The notes under the pieces were generated by a model, which did not search any database, was not told the origin of the DNA, and saw only the letters and a list, made by a program, of their open reading frames with translations. Of a stretch of 50,212 nt of DNA, positions 16,886 to 26,172 are shown one piece after another. This DNA comes from a virus. Positions within the stretch are counted from its first letter, which is position 1; every line of letters begins with the position of its first letter. The position numbers were made by a program, and so were the translations under genes. The stretch covers positions 1-50,212 of the IMG/VR virus record IMGVR_UViG_3300025889_000173, one strand, 5' to 3'.

Positions 16886-19800
16886 TGGGTAAGCAAAACG
16901 TCCACTTCCAGCACTTCTCTGTCGGGGAATACTCCAATGCCGGTCAGGCGCGCGTCGATCAGGAGCGCACCCGGCTTGCCGCAGACGTGCAGGAAAACAT
17001 CTTCTCCCATGCGGTCGGCAAGGGCATGGTCCGCCCAGGCACAACCTATATCGGATCGACGCCCAACAACGAGCGCGTGCGCCTGATCCCGTTCGTGCGC
17101 GATATCGATGATGTGGCGCTGATCGAGATGAGCGCCGCGCGCCTGCGCATCTGGGTGGACGATGCCCTTGTCACCCGAGCGGATGTGGATTCCACGGTGA
17201 CGAATGGCGATTTCTCGTCCTCGACGGGATGGACGCTTTCAGCTTCCAGCGGCGCGCATGCGACGATCTCTGGCGGCGTTCTTACCATGGATGCGGATGC
17301 GCGCGGATCTGAAGCCTACTGCGAGCGTGCAGTGACGACCAACGATGCCAATACCGAGCATGCGCTCGATATCGTGGTAACGCGCGGCCCGGTCCTGTTT
17401 CGCTGCGGATCAAGCTCCGGCGCCCAGGACTACATCTACGAGACAAAGCTCGATACCGGCTATCACTCGCTCTCGTTTACCCCGACCGGCACCTATTATG
17501 TGCGCCTGATCACACGCGAGCAGCGCGATTGCATCGTGGACAGCATTCAGGTTGCTTCCGCTGGCGTGATGACCCTGACGGCGCCCTGGTCAGAATCGGA
17601 TCTGCGCGAGATCAGTTTCGATCAATCCGCAGACGTGATCTTCCTGGCCTCCAAATACTGGCAGCAGCGCAAGATCGAGCGGCGCAATCCGACCTCGTGG
17701 TCCTTGGCGCTTTATCAATCTGACGATGGCCCGTTCATCACGGCACCGGATGGCGTCTCCGTAACGCCACTTGGAACCCATGGAAACGTCACATTGACGG
17801 CCACAAGCCCCGTCTTCACACCGGCCATGGTTGGGTCTTTGGTACGCCTTTACCATGACCGCCTCAATCAGACGGTCCAGCTTGCGGGAAATGGTGAATT
17901 TACCGACGTGTTCACGATCCGTGGGATCAAGGGCGAGAACTTCAACGACCGCACGTTTTCCTATTCGACCAGCGGAACATGGTCTGGAACCATGCGCCTG
18001 CAGAGGTCTCTGACCGGCGTCGAGGGTGACTTCCTCGATTACAACTATGACGATGGCACGAGCGCCACGACCTTCACCTCCAACAAGACCGTGACCCATG
18101 TCGGCCAGCAGGACGACAACAATATCATAGCCTACATGCGGATTGGATTTATCGACGGGGCCTATACGTCTGGAGCAGCAACTGTAAACGTGCAGTATTC
18201 CGGTTTTTCCGGATATGGTGTAGCGCGTATCTATCAATACAATTCACCAACAGATGTTTATGTTGAAGTCTTAGAGCCCTTTAATTCCTCCACCATCACA
18301 TCGACCTGGGAGATCGGTGCGTGGTCATCCTACAATGGCTGGCCAAGTGCGGTGGCTCTGTTCGATGGCAGGCTCTGGTGGGGCGGACAAGATACGTTCT
18401 GGGGCTCTGTCTCCGACAACTATTATAGCTTCGATGATCTGGAAACGACCGATGCGTCCACCATCGAGCGCCAAGTTGCGACGGGCGGACAGGTTTCTCA
18501 GATCAACTGGTTTTTGCCCCTGCAAAGACTTCTGATCGGCACCACGGGCTCAATTGCCTCGGCGCGTTCCCCGAGCTTCGATGAGCCCCTGACACCGGGC
18601 GGGATCACGGTCAAGGACGCAGCGACGATTGGCGGTTCCTACGTCTCCCCGGTCAAGGTGGACAGCCGTGGGGTCTTTGTCCATCGCTCCGGCGAAACGA
18701 TCCAGACCCTGCTCTATTCGGTCGATAATCAAGACTACACCGCCAAAGACATGACCGGCATGAACGGAGATATCTGCGGCGATGGGATTGTCGAACTGGC
18801 GGCATCCCGCGAGCCGGATACGTTTATCTGGTGCGTGCGCGAGGATGGCCAAGTCGCGCTTCTGATCTATGAATATGCCGAGAACATGGGCGTCGAGGGG
18901 TGGTCGCGGTTCGTCACCAACGGCGTTGTGGAATCGGTCTGCACGCTGCCCGGAGATACCGAGGATGCCGTTTATCTGGCGGTGGACCGGACCAATGAAG
19001 AGGAAGTGATCTTTACCGGCGCCGAGGAATTGGCATCAGTTGCAACGGGAGATGTTGCGGCCTGGGATTTCACCGACCAATCCGTCTATGTATCTGACGC
19101 GACAACGCCAGCGAATGATGTGAACAGTCAAGGTCAGACAGACGGTTGGGGAGGTCTTTCTGGTCCAAACGCAAATGTGGCATCAAGCACGTCATTGAAT
19201 GCCTCAAATCCAAAGCTGCTGCGTCAATCAACGGGATTGCTTGCTTTCCAGCCTCATAACTACGTGACCTATTCTGAAGCCTTGGAAGAAAGCGATTGGG
19301 GCAAATACAAGGTCTGGATCTCGCCAGAAATGTTCGAGGCGCCGGATGGCACAATGACGGCCCGCAAAGTGATCGAGCAGGGCGGCGCATCTGGCTATCA
19401 TATGTGGTCGATCCCGATTGCAGGCATTCCGATCTACTCGCTTGTTGAACTGACGTTTTGGGCAAAGCCCCTGGAGCGCACTGTGCTCAAGGCTGGTTAT
19501 GGCCTCAATCATGCAGTTGGCAGCACCTACTGGCTGAACAATTATGATTATGTCGAGGACTACCTGTATCTTGATACGGGCTTGCCTGCGGACGATTATG
19601 TGTGGGCGTGGTCCTATCCCTACGAGCCCTATTCCGGGGATTACTCAGATTTTGGTGGAAATGGCGCCCTCACATCTGAGGATGCCGGTGATGGCTGGTA
19701 TCGCTATTCTCTCAAGCTGCTGACGGGCAATGCGGACTCGATGATCTACTTCCGCATGTATAACCAGTCCGAGTCGAGCTTCTATGTTGGAGACGATTCC

Positions 19801-22725
19801 AGCGGACTTCTGCTCTGGGGCGTGCAGGTCAACCGCATTCCCGTGATCGAAACCCAGCAAGGCCAGATGTCGCGCTACGTCAAGACGGAAGGCTCTGCGT
19901 TGATGACCATGCCGTATCAGTGGACTTCCGCTGGTGTGTTGGAAGGCATGCGCGTTGAGCCAGATGGCCAGACCTATCTGCCATGCGGAAAAAATTTCAA
20001 CGACTTCTATACCAAATCAAATTCAACCATTGGTTGGGCTTATGCTGGTGAGGATCTGTATTATCCTGATCTCGATCCAACCCAGGTTCCGGAAGCTGCG
20101 ACGTTTACAGAATCCGGTTCTGACGTTGTTCCGCATTACATCGAGCGCGTCTTTGTTGGCCCGAACGGGTATTGGGATCTCAGCATCCACGTCAAAACAA
20201 TTGATGCTCCGTTTATTGGTCTGTCGCTGATCACGCCTGAGAACGATTATTACTTTGTGAACTTCAGCACTGGCACGGGCGCAATGACGCTTGAATCTGT
20301 TTCTGATGGGATCACGATCACGGACTATGGCGTTGAATCCTATGCGCTGGGATGGTCGCGCGTTTGGATCATGGCCAACATCACGGTTTCGTTGCCTGGA
20401 GCCATGAGAGCACAGGGGAGCGCAACAGTCAGTTTTGCAAGCATTCCACCAGCATCCCTTAGCAGCACAGGAACATCTGTTGCTGCATTCCTTCCGGGTG
20501 AAGTAACCAAAGCCGCAGCCACCATGGCCGGAACGACAGGCGGCACATTCTATGGCGAAGCGCCGGTGGCTGCTGCGCCAGCTACGAACTATATGATCAA
20601 CGGCAGTTTCGAAACAGGCGATAAGACGGGATGGACGAACACGGTTGGAACATGGAGCGTTACGGCCTTTGCGCCATGGATTCCCGTTCCAGACGGTTCA
20701 TATATGGCCTCAACCTTTACTTCATCGGCTGGGTTCCTTTATCAAGACAATGACATCATCGCCAATGGCATGTATACATCCGGAGAGATCGCGACCGGAA
20801 CTGCGACGATAAATGTCTCGTACTGGTATGGGTCTGGCACATCGAACAATTCTGCAGTTGTTGCCGTGCGTGCCTTGAACTCTGGTGGAGGCGTGATCTC
20901 GACATTATCAAATGTCTCCAATCTACCTGCCGCAACGAACACATGGTACTTTAACGAGACAGGCGATTTAACGCTGCCAACAAATACGGCGAAAGTCCGC
21001 ATCACTCTGACGGTCAGTCACACCTCCGGTTTCTTCTACGATGCGAAGTTCGATGATATCCAATTGACTCGTCCAGTAGATCCCGGCTTGTCAACGCTCA
21101 CATCTGCAAACACTGCCTCTGTATCGTTCGGGCGCGGCGGTAGCGCAATCGCATCGTCTGGCACTGCAGCGGCGACGTTCAATGGGGAAACAACCGCATC
21201 GGCTGATTTATCCGTTTCTGGAACGTCAACCTTCGCTGGCGTTCCAAGCGTTGGAACGCTCTCGTCGCCCGCATCGGCAAGTGCGTCGTTTGTGTCCTTG
21301 ATCTCCGTATCGTCTGCATTCTCTGCATCGTGCTCTGCAACAGTTTCCTTTGAAGATGGCAATGCAGTCTTTGGAACACTAACGGAATCTGGCACATCAA
21401 CATCTTCATTCGTTGGAGCGCAAGCCAATACGCAAGCCTTGATGCGTGTCTATATAACGAACTCTGCGGAACCTACGATAGATTCCCTTGGTCGTCCGGT
21501 TCACGAATCAACGGGCCTCAAGACTCTGATCTGGGGCGCCCAGCTTGAAGCGGGACGCCTGCGCCCATCGTCATACATGCCGACTTCATGGGATGGAACT
21601 GGTGGATCGCGCGTTGGGGATTCCTACAATACGCCCCTGACCAACGTCCCATGGGATGAAACCCAGGCCACGCTGTATGTGGAGGCAAAACAGTATGACG
21701 CGCTAGCCTCTGGCAGCTTGGGAAGCGAAAACACCGGCCCCGCATTCGGCATCGATAGCGGCGGCGATGATGTCCACTTCTTGCGCTCTGACACCTCCGG
21801 CGATCTGCGCTATGAGATCATCAACAACGGAACGGTTGAAGCCTCGATTGACGGCGGCACATGGACGCTCGATACGGCATTCGAGCTTGCCGCAAGCGCC
21901 ACAGCGGATGATGCGCGTCTCGTGGTCGATGGTGGATCTGCGGTCGCAGATACGTCCTTGACCATGCCGACCATCCCGCAATCTGGTTCGCTCGTCGTAT
22001 TCGGACATTCCGATGATGGCACCTATTCGTTCGACGGCATCATCAAGCGGGCACTCTTAATTCCAGCGACCAGCACAACAGCGGAATTGCAGGTTCTTGG
22101 AGATCCAGCGCCAACGCCAAATCTGCGCTTTATCGAAAAGCTCAACCTGCGCTCCGAGGCCCAAGGTGCCACCATCACCAAGATGGCGGATGCCGGGATC
22201 TTCGCAGAAGGCCCTGTATCGAGCGTGACGGCGGCGTGGCTGGCCGAGCGCACCAATCTGGTCGGATGGGGCACGCTTTTATCGGACGGCCTCATGTACC
22301 CCTTGACGGGACTTTCAGCCGATACGTCTGGGGTTATCTCTCTTGGGGGATCATATCTCAATGTGTTTGTCGGTCTGGGCTACACCGCCAAGTACAAGAC
22401 CGGCAAGCTGGCGCATGGCGCCTTTGGCGGAACGGCTCTTTTGCAGCGCAAGCGGATCGGGGAACTATCTCTGCTGATGCAGAATGTTCACCGGGATGCC
22501 GTTTCATTCGGGTCGGATTTCGACACGATGCGCAAGATGAGCTTGATCAAGGGCGGGCGCACGCAATCTGCAACGACCGTCTACACCATCCACGATGAGA
22601 TCGGGTTCTCCCTTCCTGGGTACTGGGACACGGATTCACGGGTCTGCCTGCAAGTGGCAGCGCCTTATCCCTGCACCTTCCTGGGACTGGTGATCTCGGT
22701 AGAAACCAACGAGCGGGGGCTCTGA
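16885..22725 (+). CDS. Nozzle-like tail protein with nested lectin/repeat insert, paralogue 2
   Basis: A 1946-residue paralogue of the preceding gene, joined to it by TGATG with GGAGG 5 bases upstream. Residues 1-690 and 1825-1946 carry the shared nozzle-like parts. The insert between them contains a carbohydrate-binding-like domain (residues 790-1005: YVTYSEALEESDW, APDGTMTARKVIEQ, GLLLWGVQ), a second such domain (about 1020-1173 and 1518-1567) that is split by roughly 340 inserted residues, and a LamG-like domain (1580-1800). The inserted part has Ser/Thr/Ala short repeats (1174-1233 and 1400-1516, units like SGTSTxxFxG) around a jelly-roll-like domain starting MINGSFETGDKTGW at 1236. It is probably the main adhesin. 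Confidence 0.85.
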   Translation: MGKQNVHFQHFSVGEYSNAGQARVDQERTRLAADVQENIFSHAVGKGMVRPGTTYIGSTPNNERVRLIPFVRDIDDVALIEMSAARLRIWVDDALVTRADVDSTVTNGDFSSSTGWTLSASSGAHATISGGVLTMDADARGSEAYCERAVTTNDANTEHALDIVVTRGPVLFRCGSSSGAQDYIYETKLDTGYHSLSFTPTGTYYVRLITREQRDCIVDSIQVASAGVMTLTAPWSESDLREISFDQSADVIFLASKYWQQRKIERRNPTSWSLALYQSDDGPFITAPDGVSVTPLGTHGNVTLTATSPVFTPAMVGSLVRLYHDRLNQTVQLAGNGEFTDVFTIRGIKGENFNDRTFSYSTSGTWSGTMRLQRSLTGVEGDFLDYNYDDGTSATTFTSNKTVTHVGQQDDNNIIAYMRIGFIDGAYTSGAATVNVQYSGFSGYGVARIYQYNSPTDVYVEVLEPFNSSTITSTWEIGAWSSYNGWPSAVALFDGRLWWGGQDTFWGSVSDNYYSFDDLETTDASTIERQVATGGQVSQINWFLPLQRLLIGTTGSIASARSPSFDEPLTPGGITVKDAATIGGSYVSPVKVDSRGVFVHRSGETIQTLLYSVDNQDYTAKDMTGMNGDICGDGIVELAASREPDTFIWCVREDGQVALLIYEYAENMGVEGWSRFVTNGVVESVCTLPGDTEDAVYLAVDRTNEEEVIFTGAEELASVATGDVAAWDFTDQSVYVSDATTPANDVNSQGQTDGWGGLSGPNANVASSTSLNASNPKLLRQSTGLLAFQPHNYVTYSEALEESDWGKYKVWISPEMFEAPDGTMTARKVIEQGGASGYHMWSIPIAGIPIYSLVELTFWAKPLERTVLKAGYGLNHAVGSTYWLNNYDYVEDYLYLDTGLPADDYVWAWSYPYEPYSGDYSDFGGNGALTSEDAGDGWYRYSLKLLTGNADSMIYFRMYNQSESSFYVGDDSSGLLLWGVQVNRIPVIETQQGQMSRYVKTEGSALMTMPYQWTSAGVLEGMRVEPDGQTYLPCGKNFNDFYTKSNSTIGWAYAGEDLYYPDLDPTQVPEAATFTESGSDVVPHYIERVFVGPNGYWDLSIHVKTIDAPFIGLSLITPENDYYFVNFSTGTGAMTLESVSDGITITDYGVESYALGWSRVWIMANITVSLPGAMRAQGSATVSFASIPPASLSSTGTSVAAFLPGEVTKAAATMAGTTGGTFYGEAPVAAAPATNYMINGSFETGDKTGWTNTVGTWSVTAFAPWIPVPDGSYMASTFTSSAGFLYQDNDIIANGMYTSGEIATGTATINVSYWYGSGTSNNSAVVAVRALNSGGGVISTLSNVSNLPAATNTWYFNETGDLTLPTNTAKVRITLTVSHTSGFFYDAKFDDIQLTRPVDPGLSTLTSANTASVSFGRGGSAIASSGTAAATFNGETTASADLSVSGTSTFAGVPSVGTLSSPASASASFVSLISVSSAFSASCSATVSFEDGNAVFGTLTESGTSTSSFVGAQANTQALMRVYITNSAEPTIDSLGRPVHESTGLKTLIWGAQLEAGRLRPSSYMPTSWDGTGGSRVGDSYNTPLTNVPWDETQATLYVEAKQYDALASGSLGSENTGPAFGIDSGGDDVHFLRSDTSGDLRYEIINNGTVEASIDGGTWTLDTAFELAASATADDARLVVDGGSAVADTSLTMPTIPQSGSLVVFGHSDDGTYSFDGIIKRALLIPATSTTAELQVLGDPAPTPNLRFIEKLNLRSEAQGATITKMADAGIFAEGPVSSVTAAWLAERTNLVGWGTLLSDGLMYPLTGLSADTSGVISLGGSYLNVFVGLGYTAKYKTGKLAHGAFGGTALLQRKRIGELSLLMQNVHRDAVSFGSDFDTMRKMSLIKGGRTQSATTVYTIHDEIGFSLPGYWDTDSRVCLQVAAPYPCTFLGLVISVETNERGL
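20404..21430 (+). repeat. Short degenerate Ser/Ala/Thr protein repeats flanking a jelly-roll domain
   Basis: Two clusters of roughly 20-residue repeats (20404-20580 and 21083-21430) with the pattern SxSGTSTxxFxG or SASATVSFxx. They lie within the second nozzle protein and bracket a separate domain. Units are diverged at the DNA level, so they are old or selected for change. Confidence 0.6.
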
Positions 22726-23081
22726 TGATACCAATCATCCGCGATGCGGACATGATCGACTACATGAAGTTTTATTCCTCGGATCGCTATCAGGGCAAGT
22801 GCCTGTGGGTCGATGGCATGCGCAAGGCCATGGGCGGCCTCATTCGCGACGATGATCGGACGTGGGGCTATCTGGATGTCAAGGGCGCGCTTGATAAGGA
22901 AACGGGATTGTCGGTCATTCGTGCCGCTCGCAAAGTTCTGCGGCGCGCTGGTGAAGCGGTTTATGTGACGTGCGATGAAGCTCAATACGGAAATGCGCCA
23001 CGGCTTTTGAAAGCCTTGGGGTTTGAGAAAACAGATGAAGTCCTGAACGGATATGAGGTGTGGCGATGGACATTGGAATGA
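22725..23081 (+). CDS. GNAT-like acetyltransferase-fold protein
   Basis: A 118-residue protein linked to the nozzle gene by TGATG. The C-terminal part (AVYVTCDEAQYGNAPRLLKA, then LGFEKTDEVLNGYEVWRW) has the spacing of a GNAT domain end, where N-x-x-x-x-LL-x-x-LGF forms the last helix and strand. The acetyl-CoA loop (Q/R-x-x-G-x-G/A) is not obvious, so it may be a fold relative without activity. Similar small proteins occur between tail and internal core genes in podophages. Role unknown. Confidence 0.55.
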   Translation: MIPIIRDADMIDYMKFYSSDRYQGKCLWVDGMRKAMGGLIRDDDRTWGYLDVKGALDKETGLSVIRAARKVLRRAGEAVYVTCDEAQYGNAPRLLKALGFEKTDEVLNGYEVWRWTLE

Positions 23082-23590
23082 TCGTTTATGCGACCGGACT
23101 TGAATTGCTGCTCCCCATCGTCGGGGCGGGCATGTCGCTCTATGGGACGGCAACACAATATCAAGCGCAGCGTGCTGCAGCGGAAGCCTCGTTGAACGCC
23201 GCAAAGGCTGAAGGCGAGATGATGAAGCAGAAGGGTGCGGAAGAGCAGGCCGTTTCCCAGCGTGAAGCTCTGCAGCAGCAGCGCAAGACCCAGGCTGTAC
23301 AGGATCGCGCACGCGCCGTTGCGGCAGCGGGCGGCGGCGGGACGGGCGGATCTGCCCTGAACATCATTGCCGACCTTGGTGCTGCGGGCAAGGAAGCCGA
23401 GGGCGAGATCTACCGTCAGGGTGCCCAGAAGGCCCAGGATTATCGCAACAGGGCATCTGTTGGCGTGCAGACCGCCAATGCGAAATACAAGGGTGAAAAG
23501 GGTGTTGCTGTAGCGGATGCCCTGGGTGGCGTAGGCAAGACTCTTGGCGGCCTTTATTCCTCGGGCGTCTTTAACAAATTGAGGGGATAA
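23066..23590 (+). CDS. Internal virion protein (T7 gp14-like)
   Basis: A 174-residue protein from ATG 23066 with GAGG 7 bases upstream; a GTG two codons earlier is possible. The N-terminus has one hydrophobic stretch (ATGLELLLPIVGAGMSLYG) followed by a long Ala/Gln/Glu/Arg helix, then a Gly-rich hinge (AAAGGGGTGGSALNII) and a second helical segment. This matches the gp14-type ejected core protein in size, layout and location. In T7 such proteins form an outer membrane pore for genome entry. Identification is by layout and position, not strong sequence identity. Confidence 0.65.
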   Translation: MDIGMIVYATGLELLLPIVGAGMSLYGTATQYQAQRAAAEASLNAAKAEGEMMKQKGAEEQAVSQREALQQQRKTQAVQDRARAVAAAGGGGTGGSALNIIADLGAAGKEAEGEIYRQGAQKAQDYRNRASVGVQTANAKYKGEKGVAVADALGGVGKTLGGLYSSGVFNKLRG

Positions 23591-23595
23591 AACCC

Positions 23596-26172
23596 ATGCC
23601 GAAACTTCCTGATCCACGAACGGCGGCAGGACAGGCGTCCTACGGGTCCGTCCAAAGAGTTATCAGTGCTGGCGAGATGGATATGTCTGGCGCCTTCAAG
23701 GGTCAAGCGGCTATGGGCAAGGCCCTCCAGCAGACCGGCGAAGTCGTCACCAAGATCGGCGCGGAAGAAAAGAAGCGCAAAGACACGCTCGAACTGATGG
23801 ACAACGATGCGGCGATGGATGCGGAAGCCCGCGCGCTCAAGCGTAAGTATGATAACGACGACGATCCCGCAACGGCGCCGACACGTTTTGCTGCGGAATA
23901 TGCTGCTTTGCGTCAGAGGCGTGCTTCCAGCTTTTCAGATCCTTATGTTGCAAGGGAGTGGAACGCGCGCTGGGAGGGCCGTGGCAATGCTGCCTTGGAC
24001 GGCATGCACGACTGGGCCAAGAAGAAAGAAAAGGAGAAGTTCAACGCGGACTTCATCACATCCAGCCAGAAGGTTTACAATTATGCCGGAACAGAAGGAA
24101 CGACGGCAGAAGACGTAGCAGACCTTTGGAGAAATCAAGAAGAAACGATAAATGAAGCCGTCCGTCAGGGAACTGTACCCGCTGACGTTGGAACAAAAGC
24201 CATTATGGAAGGACGCAAAAAACTAAGGGAACTCCATTTTGAAAAGAAGTACAGGTTTGATCCGAAAGGCGGGTCTGATGACGTTAAATTCTTGCGTGAA
24301 ATGCGCAAGAAGATCAAAACGACTGGCCCTATTCCGGTTCCTGATGTCGATGTCAAAGTCAAGCAGCCGCCATTAAAGCGAACAGTCGGTGTTCCGCGCG
24401 AGGGACGGATCAATGGAATAGCCATCCACCAGACATGGGGCTCAGATACAATGGATGGCAACGGATCTTGGTCAAATAAGACCAATACCGGAGCGAACTA
24501 TTATATCGACAAGAATGGTGAGGTCTACGCATGGGCTCCAGATGAAGTTCGCATGAACCACATCGGTAAGGGCCGCAATGGTAGTCGTCCGGATCTGACC
24601 AACGATTCCGCGATTGGCATCGAGATTATGACGCGCCCGAATGAGCGCCCCAATCCAAAGCAGATTGCGGCGGCGCGCTCCCTATCATTATCTCTGGCAG
24701 ATAAGTACGGGTTTGATCCAAGCAAAGATGTTGTTGGTCACGGTGAGATAACGCGCTCAAGCCATCGCCGTCCTGATGAAGCAATAGAAGTCGTCAAGGC
24801 CATCCGCGAAGGCACGATGGCGGAAGGTGGCCCAAGCGGTGGAGAAGGAAGGCCGGTTCCAGTCGCAAAGCGCGGTCTGACGCAATACGCTGGATTGAAG
24901 TCTGACACCATGACGGACGCTGCCGCAGAGCCAGAATCTGATGTCTCTCCGGAAGACATGGATCGCTTCAACCGCCTCAACTCCCTTTATGGAGATATGA
25001 GCGACCTTGATCTTGCTAATCTTGAAGATGAATACAGGCGTGAGGCAATAAAAAGAGACACGACAGCCTTGCAGAACATGCACGATGCGCTCAATAGCGA
25101 TGTCCAGCTCCGCATGAAGGGGCAGAGCAATCCAGAGCTAGATCAAGACCGCATTGAATCTATGAAGGCCGCTGGACTTGAGGGAAGCGTGATTGGCCGC
25201 TATCAGATCGAAGCAAAGCGCGCGGACGCCTATTGGGCAGCAAAGACTGGTCAGCGTCTTTATTACGGTGAAAAGTTGAAGATCGGCAATGGCAAGCCAC
25301 TTTCTGATCTATCGAATGCAGAGCTTGATGCGCGCGTCAATGAGGTCTCTGGAACAACAGTGGATGGCGACAATGCCGTCAATAAGAATTGGGTCGCAAG
25401 TCAGATCAACAAGGAAGTAAACAATATAAAGGAATTGCGGCGTACAGATCTCGCTGCCGCATCAGATCAGAGCGAGCATGTCCGTGATGTCGCAGCCTTG
25501 CAGCAATCTGCGGCGACAGCTCAAAGCGGCATGGCGCCTGGAGAAACAGTCGATGTGTCTGGATTGATGGGTCAGGACATGACCGCCATCGTAAAGGCAC
25601 GCATGGAGCATCAAGCAAGCATTGGTGTTCCAGAAACATCGCGCCGCGCCATTACAAAGGCGGAAGCGATGTCGATCCTTCCAGATGATTTCTCAAAGAT
25701 TGAAGGCAAGGATGTCAAGGCAGCTCTTGAAGCCGGGGCAGCTCGCGCTCAACAGATGTACGGTCCTTATGCGTCTCAAGCTCTTGATGATGCCATCGAC
25801 TATCGGATCAAGAATGCAGAAAAGGCAAGTGCTGGAGGGCGTCTTGTCAAGAAGCTGGCTGAAGGCAAAGAGATTACCAAAGGCGATATGCGCGACTTTG
25901 CTTCCTATCAGGCAGCATCTCTCTCTGATGGCTTCATGGCGGCGCCAACCGCAGACTATCTGGAGCCGCGTCCAGCCATCTCTCCATGGAACAATGAAGT
26001 AATGAATAAGCAAATCGCAAATCTCAGCGAATCTGCGATGCGGTCTGGTCCGAATGTGGCCTTGATAGATTGGGCAAAGCTCGATCCTGCAAGGCGTGGT
26101 CCTGTAGTTGATAGCATATTTGGGCAAGGCACTTTCGCCAAGACTCAGGCTAATAATCAAGGAAATCCATAA
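23596..26172 (+). CDS. Internal virion protein with N-acetylmuramoyl-L-alanine amidase domain
   Basis: An 858-residue protein at the T7 gp15 position. Residues 1-240 are charged helices. Residues 270-405 form an Amidase_2/PGRP-type domain: NGIAIHQT with His278, ANYYIDKNGEVYAW, MNHIGKG with His322, NDSAIGIEIM, and VVGHGEITRSSHRRPDE with His382. The first and last histidines are candidate zinc ligands. The rest (470-858) is helical. GAGGGG lies upstream of the ATG. It probably cuts peptidoglycan locally while the ejectosome forms. T7 instead carries a transglycosylase at the start of gp16. The stop overlaps the next start. Confidence 0.85.
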   Translation: MPKLPDPRTAAGQASYGSVQRVISAGEMDMSGAFKGQAAMGKALQQTGEVVTKIGAEEKKRKDTLELMDNDAAMDAEARALKRKYDNDDDPATAPTRFAAEYAALRQRRASSFSDPYVAREWNARWEGRGNAALDGMHDWAKKKEKEKFNADFITSSQKVYNYAGTEGTTAEDVADLWRNQEETINEAVRQGTVPADVGTKAIMEGRKKLRELHFEKKYRFDPKGGSDDVKFLREMRKKIKTTGPIPVPDVDVKVKQPPLKRTVGVPREGRINGIAIHQTWGSDTMDGNGSWSNKTNTGANYYIDKNGEVYAWAPDEVRMNHIGKGRNGSRPDLTNDSAIGIEIMTRPNERPNPKQIAAARSLSLSLADKYGFDPSKDVVGHGEITRSSHRRPDEAIEVVKAIREGTMAEGGPSGGEGRPVPVAKRGLTQYAGLKSDTMTDAAAEPESDVSPEDMDRFNRLNSLYGDMSDLDLANLEDEYRREAIKRDTTALQNMHDALNSDVQLRMKGQSNPELDQDRIESMKAAGLEGSVIGRYQIEAKRADAYWAAKTGQRLYYGEKLKIGNGKPLSDLSNAELDARVNEVSGTTVDGDNAVNKNWVASQINKEVNNIKELRRTDLAAASDQSEHVRDVAALQQSAATAQSGMAPGETVDVSGLMGQDMTAIVKARMEHQASIGVPETSRRAITKAEAMSILPDDFSKIEGKDVKAALEAGAARAQQMYGPYASQALDDAIDYRIKNAEKASAGGRLVKKLAEGKEITKGDMRDFASYQAASLSDGFMAAPTADYLEPRPAISPWNNEVMNKQIANLSESAMRSGPNVALIDWAKLDPARRGPVVDSIFGQGTFAKTQANNQGNP

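Noticed and set aside
16244-17044. 266-codon minus-strand frame spanning the junction of the two nozzle genes
   Set aside because: It crosses two strong plus-strand genes, is Arg/Gly/Asp-rich and has no sensible start.
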